Part shown: positions 1 to 4,204 of the stretch, piece after piece
How the letters are laid out: each line of letters opens with the position of its first letter
How positions within the stretch are numbered: position 1 is the first letter of the stretch
Assembly (NCBI GenBank): GCA_031281115.1
Contig: JAITFV010000208.1
Location: 1-7,614, forward strand
DNA: 7,614 nt
Source: Oscillospiraceae bacterium
Lineage (GTDB): Bacteria; Bacillota; Clostridia; Oscillospirales; Ruminococcaceae
Direction: 5' to 3'
Translations under genes and position numbers: made by a program
The notes under the pieces: model-generated
Database searches by the model: none
Told to the model about the DNA's origin: nothing
The model's input: the letters and a program-made list of their open reading frames with translations, nothing else

Positions 1-14
1 TAAACAGCTTTTTA

Positions 15-43
15 ATTATATCATAAGCAGATTTCTTTGTCAA
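15..43 (-). promoter_or_regulatory. Sigma-A promoter pointing left out of the window
   Basis: On the minus strand a perfect -35 TTGACA (38-43) and a perfect -10 TATAAT (15-20) are separated by exactly 17 bp. This is full sigma-A consensus, so it should drive transcription of a gene beyond the left edge. It lies just downstream of the hom remnant, so the outside gene does not depend on the remnant's promoter. The target gene is not visible. Confidence 0.75.
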
Positions 44-63
44 GGTTTTTTATAAAAATATTT

Positions 64-300
64 TCAAATCCATCTGCGGTTGTCAATCACAGCTTGTACT
101 ATTACTTTTGAAGTAAACAAAAGGCAATTCTCTGTGGTTCTCCCCGCTTCCAACGCGCGCTTAACGCAGTCGTATGCAAACATGTTCCCGCCGATGAGCT
201 CGGCATTTGTTGTTTTTTGATAGTTATTCTTGTTTTTATAAAAAACCTCGACCGTTCCCGAACCGACCGTTCCGAAACCGAGTATGGCTATTTTTGACAT
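64..300 (-). pseudogene. hom: Homoserine dehydrogenase remnant (internally deleted)
   Basis: The 78-codon reading frame starts MSKIAILGFGTVGSGTVEVF, the N-terminal Rossmann nucleotide-binding motif (GxGxxG form, residues 8-13) of homoserine dehydrogenase, which reduces aspartate semialdehyde to homoserine in threonine/methionine synthesis. After about 25 residues it jumps to IGGNMFAYDCVKRALEAGR (residues 37-55), which resembles a segment lying some 50 residues further on in intact enzymes. Similarity then fades and the frame stops, whereas a normal enzyme has roughly 400 residues or more. Most of the coenzyme domain and all of the catalytic and ACT parts are missing. A ribosome binding site (GAGG, ten bases before the ATG) survives. 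I read it as a decayed gene with an internal deletion; a short expressed peptide cannot be excluded. The family match is from memory of the conserved motif, not from a search. Confidence 0.72.
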
Positions 301-324
301 ATTTAAAATTCCTCACTATAAATA

Positions 325-358
325 GTAAATGCGCTATAGACAAGTATAGCACATTTAC
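325..358. repeat. 14-bp inverted repeat with adjacent T8 tract
   Basis: The arms GTAAATGCGCTATA (325-338) and TATAGCACATTTAC (345-358) pair over 14 bp with one G:T position and a 6-base loop. On the plus strand the stem is followed by eight T (360-367), the form of an intrinsic terminator, but no plus-strand gene lies upstream in the window. On the minus strand it sits between the stop of the membrane-protein gene and the hom remnant and overlaps the remnant's predicted -10. It could be a terminator between the two minus-strand genes or an operator of the remnant's promoter. Confidence 0.6.
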
Positions 359-371
359 CTTTTTTTTACAA
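343..371 (-). promoter_or_regulatory. Candidate promoter of the hom remnant
   Basis: On the minus strand TTGTAA (366-371, 4/6 match) and TATACT (343-348, 5/6) are separated by 17 bp. The predicted transcription start would fall about 35 bases before the remnant's ATG. The -10 lies inside the inverted repeat at 325-358, so a protein bound to that repeat would block it. Only sequence resemblance supports this. Confidence 0.4.
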
Positions 372-379
372 CTTGTTTT

Positions 380-1138
380 TTAACTTAGATTTATCTCTTG
401 CGGCAACGCTTGATATTCTTCGGGAAAATATGTTTTATTGAAATAATCTGCGATTTGGTTGTATGAAAATAAAAGTGATATTATCTTATAATGTCCGTTT
501 TTACTAAAAGCACCCGATTTGCTAACAACATTTCCTATCAATGCAACAGAGATGCCAATGGTTCCCATGCCAAACCAAGTACTACCGCTTTCTTTATGTG
601 CTTCAAGACCTGTTGAGTAATAATTTATATTCATTTGTTCGCATATTCGCATTAAAGATTTTTCAAATTGCTTTGGTTTAAAAATCTTGTAAGCCTTGAT
701 ACGGTTAAAAAGAAATTTCCAAACAAATATATTATATAAAATGGCAATGACAATGGCGATGATAGAAATAATAACACTGGTGGCAGAGTTAATATCATTA
801 GAATATGTTAACACTCCTCCCAATAATGCAAGCATTAATATTGAAAATATTGCTGATAATATAAGCCTAATCCTAAATTCATCCTCAACACTGCGTAAAT
901 AATCACCCTCAAACCCAAAGTGTCTTTCCATTGCTTGTATTCCAAGAAGTGTCTTTTTACAAATACCGTTAAAAGATACTTGACGGCAACTTATGTAAAT
1001 CATATAAATATAACCACCTATTGTAAGCGTGAAAATATAGAGAAACATACATATTCCCATATTTAACACAGGGGTTTGCTCTATAGTATTCCAGTCTTTA
1101 GCTGTTAATTGTACTACTAATTTCTTTGAATGTTCCAT
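380..1138 (-). CDS. Hypothetical four-helix membrane protein
   Basis: A 252-residue protein that I do not recognise. Four hydrophobic stretches fit membrane helices: about 25-50, 92-111, 121-143 and 188-206. The second and third form a tight hairpin. Between helices 1 and 2 (51-90) and between 3 and 4 (144-187) lie charged, probably cytosolic segments, and the last 45 residues are hydrophilic with aromatic residues. There is no signal peptide and no recognisable catalytic motif. I chose the ATG at 1138 over an earlier one at 1171 because GGAGG lies eight bases upstream of it. The gene is transcribed divergently from an XRE-type regulator across a short shared control region and is AT-rich (about one third G+C in a sampled stretch), unlike much of ftsK. 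This suggests a self-contained, possibly acquired, regulator-plus-membrane-protein module. The function is unknown. Confidence 0.8.
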   Translation of the reverse strand: MEHSKKLVVQLTAKDWNTIEQTPVLNMGICMFLYIFTLTIGGYIYMIYISCRQVSFNGICKKTLLGIQAMERHFGFEGDYLRSVEDEFRIRLILSAIFSILMLALLGGVLTYSNDINSATSVIISIIAIVIAILYNIFVWKFLFNRIKAYKIFKPKQFEKSLMRICEQMNINYYSTGLEAHKESGSTWFGMGTIGISVALIGNVVSKSGAFSKNGHYKIISLLFSYNQIADYFNKTYFPEEYQALPQEINLS

Positions 1139-1188
1139 TTGTCTTTCCTCCAAAATATTAAATTTTAGCAAATTTATGCTTATAACAA

Positions 1189-1217
1189 ATTATAATATGT
1201 AATAAAGAAAAAGTCAA
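1189..1217 (-). promoter_or_regulatory. Sigma-A promoter of the membrane-protein gene
   Basis: On the minus strand TTGACT (1212-1217, 5/6) and a perfect TATAAT (1189-1194) are separated by 17 bp. The expected start point lies about 45 bases before the ATG at 1138, leaving room for the GGAGG ribosome binding site. The direct repeat at 1222-1257 begins just upstream of the -35, where a regulator could act. Confidence 0.75.
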
Positions 1218-1221
1218 GCAT

Positions 1222-1257
1222 TATTTCACCGTAATCTAATTTGTATTTCACCTTAAT
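1222..1257. repeat. Direct repeat, probable operator between divergent genes
   Basis: TATTTCACCGTAAT (1222-1235) recurs as TATTTCACCTTAAT (1244-1257), 13 of 14 bases identical, with starts 22 bp apart or about two helical turns. Both copies therefore face the same side of the DNA. They lie between the minus-strand promoter and the XRE gene. XRE proteins often bind repeated sites in their own divergent control regions, so this is a likely operator for the neighbouring regulator. No experiment supports this. Confidence 0.5.
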
Positions 1258-1268
1258 TAGTTTATAAT
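1241..1268 (+). promoter_or_regulatory. Candidate promoter of the XRE regulator
   Basis: A perfect TATAAT (1263-1268) is preceded, across 16 bp, by a weak TTGTAT (1241-1246). The -35 part overlaps the second copy of the direct repeat, which would suit autorepression. A caution is that the -10 ends only 16 bases before the ATG, so the transcript would start within or next to the GGGGTGAT ribosome binding site. The real start point may be elsewhere. Confidence 0.35.
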
Positions 1269-1284
1269 TAACTGGGGTGATGAA

Positions 1285-1584
1285 ATGATTTACGGATTTA
1301 CGGAAAAAATTAAAAATCTACGGCTTCAAAAAGGATTAACACAGGTACAAATAGCAAAACGCTTAAATATAACTAAAAATGCGGTATATTCATGGGAAAT
1401 GGGAACAAGCTCCCCCTCACTCATAAACTTAGCCCGGCTCGCGCAGATTTTCGGCGTAAGTACTGATTATTTGCTCGGAGTAAATGAAAGACTAACTATT
1501 GATATAACGGAATATGACGATTTACAAAAAGAAGCTATACACAGCTTAACGCAGATTTTCAAGAAGATGAACGATAATAAATAA
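1285..1584 (+). CDS. XRE-family (Cro/C1-type) transcriptional regulator
   Basis: A 99-residue DNA-binding protein. Residues 6-66 form a typical Cro/C1 helix-turn-helix domain: LTQVQIAKRLNI (18-29) is helix 2 of the motif, TKNAVYSWEMG (30-40) carries the recognition helix, and LARLAQIFGVSTDYLLG (49-65) is the usual closing pair of helices. The remaining 34 residues form a short, charged, probably helical tail that may help dimerisation. There is no protease, metal or ligand domain, so it is a simple repressor-type protein. GGGGTGAT just before the ATG is a strong match to the 16S rRNA tail and fixes the start. It is divergent from the membrane-protein gene and closed by a strong terminator, so it probably controls itself and that neighbour through the direct repeat at 1222-1257. 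Confidence 0.9.
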   Translation: MIYGFTEKIKNLRLQKGLTQVQIAKRLNITKNAVYSWEMGTSSPSLINLARLAQIFGVSTDYLLGVNERLTIDITEYDDLQKEAIHSLTQIFKKMNDNK

Positions 1585-1593
1585 TAATCAACA

Positions 1594-1622
1594 AAAACCG
1601 AAGGCTTCCCGCCTTCGGTTTT
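1594..1622. terminator. Bidirectional intrinsic terminator
   Basis: The arms 1594-1605 (AAAACCGAAGGC) and 1611-1622 (GCCTTCGGTTTT) pair perfectly over 12 bp around a TTCCC loop. The GC core is flanked by A-tracts and T-tracts on both strands. It sits between the stop of the XRE gene (plus) and the stop of the convergent DUF378 gene (minus), so it can end both transcripts. Confidence 0.9.
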
Positions 1623-1641
1623 ATTATGCTTTCGGTTTAAG

Positions 1642-1875
1642 TTAGTCGAATCTGCGGTTGTGATGATGCTCTCTGCTTTCGATAACTTCGTTTTTCCTGA
1701 AGAAGAGCGAAATGCACCAAACTGCACTAAGCGCTACAAGGATATAGATTAATCTGCTGATTACCGATGCGCTTCCGCCGAATGCCCACGCTATACAGTC
1801 AAATCTAAACAGTCCGACAAGTCCCCAGTTCAAACCGCCGAGTAAAAGTATAAATAATGCGATTCTGTCCATCAT
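1642..1875 (-). CDS. DUF378 family small membrane protein
   Basis: A 77-residue protein starting MMDRIALFILLLGGLNWGLV. The GGxNWGLVGLF signature (13-23), FxxxAWxFGG (25-34) and the following S-x-x-S-R-x-x-Y segment are characteristic of the DUF378 family (YuzA-like) of small two-helix membrane proteins. Helix 1 spans about 5-23 and helix 2 about 42-59. The C-terminal tail is charged with three adjacent histidines (70-72). The family has no established function. A longer frame from a TTG at 1896 runs through the ribosome binding site, so I chose the ATG at 1875, nine bases after AAAGGAGA (1885-1892). It is a single gene, convergent with the XRE regulator and divergent from spo0A. The tandem 0A boxes at 2006-2022 lie about 130 bp upstream and may control it. 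Confidence 0.87.
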   Translation of the reverse strand: MMDRIALFILLLGGLNWGLVGLFRFDCIAWAFGGSASVISRLIYILVALSAVWCISLFFRKNEVIESREHHHNRRFD

Positions 1876-2196
1876 AACAAATATTCTCCTTTGCAAAGAC
1901 GATGTTTCAGATTATTTTATGACCCTGCTGTTCGCAGAAGTCCTTTTTAGTATTAGCAGTTCGATTCTGATTATTCAATTTTTCGTAAATCTTTATTTGC
2001 TATTTTTCGACAATATTCGACATTGTATTTGTTATTCATGGTATTTAATTACTACATCAAGTGTTTATATTTGACGTTATCTACAATGAATCGCTTGTTT
2101 TCTTGATGATGATTATGTCATAAAAGTATGTACGCTCTCATTATAAAAGGTTTTCAGCGTTTTTTAATCGTGTTGTAATTTTATCTAAATTACCTG
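1876..2196. other. Divergent intergenic region DUF378 / spo0A
   Basis: About 320 non-coding, AT-rich bases between the DUF378 start and the spo0A promoter. The only clear content is the tandem 0A boxes at 2006-2022. For the DUF378 gene I see only a weak promoter candidate on the minus strand: TTGAAT at 1973-1978 with AATACT at 1949-1954, 18 bp apart. No sigma-H-type promoter (AGGA/GAAT pattern) was found for spo0A, and no hairpin or small gene stands out. Confidence 0.6.
2006..2022 (-). promoter_or_regulatory. Tandem 0A boxes (Spo0A binding sites)
   Basis: On the minus strand two exact TGTCGAA heptamers occur at 2006-2012 and 2016-2022, starting 10 bp apart or one helical turn. The first has the wider context TTGTCGAAAAA, close to the extended 0A-box consensus. 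They lie upstream of spo0A itself and of the divergent DUF378 gene. Spo0A binding and autoregulation are well known for spo0A genes of spore formers; applying that here is inference from the motif. Confidence 0.65.
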
Positions 2197-2225
2197 TTGC
2201 ATTTCCGAAATCCATGTGGTAAAAT
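2197..2225 (+). promoter_or_regulatory. Extended -10 promoter of spo0A
   Basis: TGGTAAAAT (2217-2225) is an extended -10 element (TGn plus TAAAAT, 5/6 match). A poor -35, TTGCAT (2197-2202), lies 17 bp upstream. The extended -10 can compensate for the weak -35. The transcript would start near 2232, giving a leader of about 25 bases with GGAGGT before the ATG. Confidence 0.55.
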
Positions 2226-2256
2226 AAAAGACGAAGTATAAATCTTGGAGGTAAAA

Positions 2257-3063
2257 ATGACAACAAAGCAATTCAAAGTCTTAATTGGTGACGACAGCAT
2301 GGAAAACGGGCTCGCCTGGGCCTCCCTCCTCAAGCAAAAAGGTATGTATGCTGTAACAAGACCGCGCAACGGAAAGGTGATTTTCGACACTCTCAGGCAC
2401 GAACTGCCGGATGTGCTTGTGATTGACGCTAAAATGCCGGAATTTGATGCCGTGTCGCTTATGACAAAAATCAAGGACGAACTCTCAAAAACACCCATCA
2501 CTATCGTTGTTTCTAATTATGACTCGCCGCAGGTGGAGCGGGAGGTCATGGATGCGGGCGCACGGTATTATATGGTACGGCCGTTTGAGCCTGCCGCGCT
2601 TGCTGCACGTGTAGAAAACCTCATCGGCGGAGTTACTGCCGGCAGCGGAATCGGTGGGAACGTCAACGTTGAATACAACGTCCACGACAGCGTTCCTAAC
2701 GACATCGAGTACGTGGTTACCGAAATTATCCACCAAATCGGAATCCCCGCCCACATCAAGGGTTATCATTACCTGAGAACTGCGATTCTCCTGTCCGTTG
2801 AGGACAACGAGATGATTAACTGCGTGACAAAATTACTTTACCCCACGGTCGCAAAAAAATACACCACGACATCTTCCCGCGTTGAGCGCGCTATCCGCCA
2901 CGCAATCGAAATCGCCTGGGACAGAGGCGATGTCGAAATCCTGAACAGCTTCTTCGGTTATACGATACATACCCAGAGAGGAAAACCTACAAACTCGGAA
3001 TTTATAGCGCTTATAGCGGATAAGCTGAGATTGCAGTTTAAAAACAGGATACCTATGAAGTAA
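2257..3063 (+). CDS. spo0A: Stage 0 sporulation protein A (Spo0A) response regulator
   Basis: A 268-residue master regulator of sporulation entry, about the usual length (267 in Bacillus subtilis). Residues 6-125 form a receiver domain with acidic pocket D12-D13, phospho-acceptor D57 (VLVIDAKMP) and S86 in the Thr/Ser position. The conserved lysine before PF is Arg108 (MVRPF), and the glycine after the D57 loop is Ala65 (FDA). A short linker follows. Residues 150-262 form the Spo0A DNA-binding domain, nearly canonical: [14 protein letters not shown] (161-174), [10 protein letters not shown] (193-202), [15 protein letters not shown] (207-221) and [17 protein letters not shown] (243-259). The ATG at 2257 follows GGAGGT by four to five bases; a TTG at 2245 lies before that site and is rejected. 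It has its own promoter and terminator. Recognition of 0A boxes should be kept, while phosphorelay control may be altered. Confidence 0.96.
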   Translation: MTTKQFKVLIGDDSMENGLAWASLLKQKGMYAVTRPRNGKVIFDTLRHELPDVLVIDAKMPEFDAVSLMTKIKDELSKTPITIVVSNYDSPQVEREVMDAGARYYMVRPFEPAALAARVENLIGGVTAGSGIGGNVNVEYNVHDSVPNDIEYVVTEIIHQIGIPAHIKGYHYLRTAILLSVEDNEMINCVTKLLYPTVAKKYTTTSSRVERAIRHAIEIAWDRGDVEILNSFFGYTIHTQRGKPTNSEFIALIADKLRLQFKNRIPMK

Positions 3064-3073
3064 TAAAAGCAGT

Positions 3074-3099
3074 AAAACCCTTGCAAATGCAAGGGTTTT
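3074..3099 (+). terminator. Intrinsic terminator of spo0A
   Basis: The arms AAAACCCTTGC (3074-3084) and GCAAGGGTTTT (3089-3099) pair perfectly over 11 bp with an AAAT loop, ending in TTTT and a U-rich stretch. It begins ten bases after the spo0A stop codon and separates spo0A from the next promoter. Confidence 0.88.
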
Positions 3100-3153
3100 G
3101 TGTTATTGTTTGAAACAATTATAAAAATGATATTATTAACTATTAACAAAAAC

Positions 3154-3182
3154 TTGACATATTTTCCTAATTCTGTTACACT
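3154..3182 (+). promoter_or_regulatory. Strong promoter of the HTH/KAP-tail gene
   Basis: A perfect -35 TTGACA (3154-3159) and an extended -10 TGTTACACT (3174-3182, TGn plus TACACT, 4/6) are separated by 17 bp. An AT-rich stretch follows, with GGAGGG at 3207-3212 eight bases before the ATG. The gene is therefore expected to be expressed independently of spo0A. Confidence 0.7.
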
Positions 3183-3220
3183 ATATATATTAATTACGAA
3201 AGTATCGGAGGGTAAAATCC

Positions 3221-3904
3221 ATGTTGACCGCAAAACAATTTGAAGGTTTAAAAAAGGCAAACTTAAGTATCGACGCGCAAAAATCACGCGAAAGAATTTC
3301 AGAAGGCTACAAATCGGCTTCAAGTGAAGTCAAAAAAGCAATCCATGCGCTTTCCGGGCTCACGCAGAACACGTTTTACAACGCTTTTCAAAAAGGCACG
3401 GCTTCCCCTAAGATGGTGCTCGCAATGGCGCAGCTCCTCGGTGTTTCTCCTTATTATTACATCGGTGAAACCGACAAAAAAGATTCGTTTAATGACGAAA
3501 CTCTTAAAAAATTCTTAGCGGAGAAAAAACTTGCCGTTATTAAAAAAGCAGGCAGACCCGCGAAGAAAGTTGCTGTCGCTAAGGTCAAAGTCGAAAAACC
3601 TGTAAAACCCGTTAAAAAAGGACGTAAAGCAGCTGTAAAGGCAGTTCCCGCTCCTAAAGCTGTGCCGAAGAAAGCCGCATCCGTACCAAAAGCAGCGAAA
3701 ACCCCGGCAGCTAAAGCCGCACCTGCAGACAACGAAGTTTTCATTCAGGTTTCGATTCCGAAATCCCCGAAACTTCAAAGAGCGATTGCGAACCTCGACG
3801 AAGAAAGCGCGGTATTGCTCCTTCGTGCGCTGATTCGTAAAACCGATGCAAGCGACCAGGCGAAAGCTCTCTGCGACATTATTAAGAGCTGCCTGCTTTC
3901 TTAA
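3221..3904 (+). CDS. HTH protein with AT-hook-like motif and Lys/Ala/Pro-rich linker
   Basis: A 227-residue protein that I do not recognise as a named family. Residues about 35-83 look like a Cro/C1-type helix-turn-helix: LTQNTFYNAFQKG (47-59), then SPKMVLAMAQLLGVSPYYYIGE (62-83, split here by function: a helix and the LGVSxxYxxGE closing motif). Residues 108-116 (KKAGRPAKK) resemble an AT-hook, a GRP core between basic residues that binds the AT-rich minor groove. Residues 114-169 are almost only Lys, Ala, Pro and Val, like histone H1 tails and bacterial H1-like proteins. Residues 171-227 form a separate, ordinary-looking domain (VFIQVSIP, then helices rich in Leu and Ala), perhaps for oligomerisation. 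The start is set by GGAGGG eight bases upstream. It lies between spo0A and the uppP-ftsK operon with its own strong promoter. I infer a nucleoid-associated or DNA-binding regulatory role, with no proven function. Confidence 0.85.
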   Translation: MLTAKQFEGLKKANLSIDAQKSRERISEGYKSASSEVKKAIHALSGLTQNTFYNAFQKGTASPKMVLAMAQLLGVSPYYYIGETDKKDSFNDETLKKFLAEKKLAVIKKAGRPAKKVAVAKVKVEKPVKPVKKGRKAAVKAVPAPKAVPKKAASVPKAAKTPAAKAAPADNEVFIQVSIPKSPKLQRAIANLDEESAVLLLRALIRKTDASDQAKALCDIIKSCLLS

Positions 3905-3930
3905 TACCGACTCCAATCAAAGATTGGAAT

Positions 3931-3984
3931 CAGGGATGCCGCAGTCTGTGGACTGCGGGCGCTGTCGCAACAGCGCAATCCCTG
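3931..3984 (+). repeat. Compact three-way-junction palindrome
   Basis: An outer stem CAGGGAT (3931-3937) with ATCCCTG (3978-3984) encloses two adjacent perfect hairpins. The first is CCGCAGTC/GACTGCGG (3939-3946 with 3951-3958, loop TGTG). The second is GCGCTGT/ACAGCGC (3959-3965 with 3970-3976, loop CGCA). Only two bases, G3938 and A3977, stay unpaired at the junction. All 22 pairs are Watson-Crick, which is unlikely by chance in 54 bases. It may form as RNA or as extruded single-stranded DNA. Confidence 0.75.
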
Positions 3985-4016
3985 TTTCTGAATAAACAAA
4001 GTTTGTCCGGAAACAG
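3982..4016 (+). repeat. Hairpin overlapping the three-way element
   Basis: CTGTTTCTG (3982-3990) pairs with CGGAAACAG (4008-4016) over nine positions with one G:T. A small inner ACAA/TTGT stem lies at 3996-3999 and 4003-4006. Its first three bases are the last three of the three-way element's outer stem, so the two cannot both form completely; they would compete or share. Confidence 0.55.
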
Positions 4017-4043
4017 TATAACCCCCTGTGCGAAAATCCTCAA

Positions 4044-4080
4044 TTACAGCAATTCCATATGAAATGTGGAATTGCTGTGA
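4044..4080 (+). repeat. Long 16-bp hairpin
   Basis: Arm 4044-4059 (TTACAGCAATTCCATA) pairs with arm 4065-4080 (TGTGGAATTGCTGTGA) over 16 positions including two G:T pairs, with a TGAAA loop. No T-tract follows, so it is not an ordinary terminator. It is the longest stem of the array and abuts the next hairpin (4080-4096, ACAGCGG/CCGCTGT, loop GAA) with no gap. Confidence 0.75.
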
Positions 4081-4122
4081 CAGCGGGAACCGCTGTTCGC
4101 CGCCAATGGCGGTTCGCCGCGG

Positions 4123-4148
4123 GTTAAAAACGCTTTAGCGTTTTTAAC
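4123..4148. terminator. Hairpin with internal A5/T5 tracts, probable bidirectional terminator
   Basis: GTTAAAAACGC (4123-4133) pairs perfectly with GCGTTTTTAAC (4138-4148) around a TTTA loop. The right arm has GCG followed by TTTTTAACTT, resembling an intrinsic terminator whose U-tract is partly taken into the stem. It could end transcripts of the HTH/KAP-tail gene that have run through the hairpin array. The GC core is short, so efficiency may be modest. Confidence 0.55.
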
Positions 4149-4169
4149 TTAACTGGCTATAAAACTATA

Positions 4170-4192
4170 CAGGGCGCGCTTCGCGCGCCCTG
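4170..4192 (+). promoter_or_regulatory. GC-rich hairpin directly before the uppP ribosome binding site
   Basis: CAGGGCGCGC (4170-4179) pairs perfectly with GCGCGCCCTG (4183-4192) around a TTC loop. It ends one base before AAAGGT (4194-4199), the uppP ribosome binding site. No T-tract follows. Such a stable stem in the leader could protect the mRNA 5' end, hinder ribosome access or pause RNA polymerase. A weak promoter candidate, TTAACT (4144-4149) with TATACA (4166-4171), would start the transcript within this hairpin. Confidence 0.55.
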
Positions 4193-4204
4193 CAAAGGTA
4201 AAAA

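Larger units (their letters stand above)
3905..4204. other. Hairpin-rich non-coding region
   Basis: These 300 bases hold no gene. They are instead packed with short, mostly perfect inverted repeats, back to back: 3912-3928, the three-way element 3931-3984, 3982-4016, 4044-4080, 4080-4096, 4099-4113, 4123-4148 and 4170-4192. Loops are only 3-5 bases, apart from the inner part of 3982-4016. A 9-base direct repeat GTTCGCCGC occurs at 4095-4103 and 4112-4120. GC content is uneven, with GC-rich stems among AT-rich ones. Only the 4123-4148 hairpin looks like a terminator. The rest could be a structured RNA, a cluster of REP-like palindromic elements, or the 3' and 5' untranslated parts of the flanking genes. 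Confidence 0.8.

Noticed and set aside
1876..1896. TTG-initiated extension of the DUF378 protein
   Set aside because: The added codons are the ribosome binding site itself (AAAGGAGA), so translation must begin downstream at the ATG at 1875.
2485..2769. Open minus-strand frames opposite spo0A
   Set aside because: They are antisense to conserved Spo0A coding sequence and lack ribosome binding sites.
2929..2937. TGTCGAA 0A-box match inside the spo0A coding region
   Set aside because: It encodes part of the conserved DVEI segment of the DNA-binding domain, is single and not near a promoter, so chance is the simpler explanation.
3515..3916. Open minus-strand frame of 133 codons opposite the HTH/KAP-tail gene
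   Set aside because: It is a by-product of the Lys/Ala/Pro-rich codons of the plus-strand gene, has no ribosome binding site and gives a Phe/Arg/Cys-rich, low-complexity protein.
3982..4016. Hammerhead-ribozyme-like CTGA...GAAA arrangement
   Set aside because: The core reads CTGAATA, so the essential G after CTGAN is missing, and the GAAA is itself part of the stem at 4008-4016.
4095..4120. GGTTCG element resembling a tRNA T-arm
   Set aside because: There is no acceptor stem, anticodon arm or CCA-proximal pairing around it; it belongs to the short hairpins and the 9-base direct repeat.
3905..4204. CRISPR array or integron
   Set aside because: The hairpins differ in sequence from one another, there are no equal spacers, and no cas or integrase gene is present in the window.
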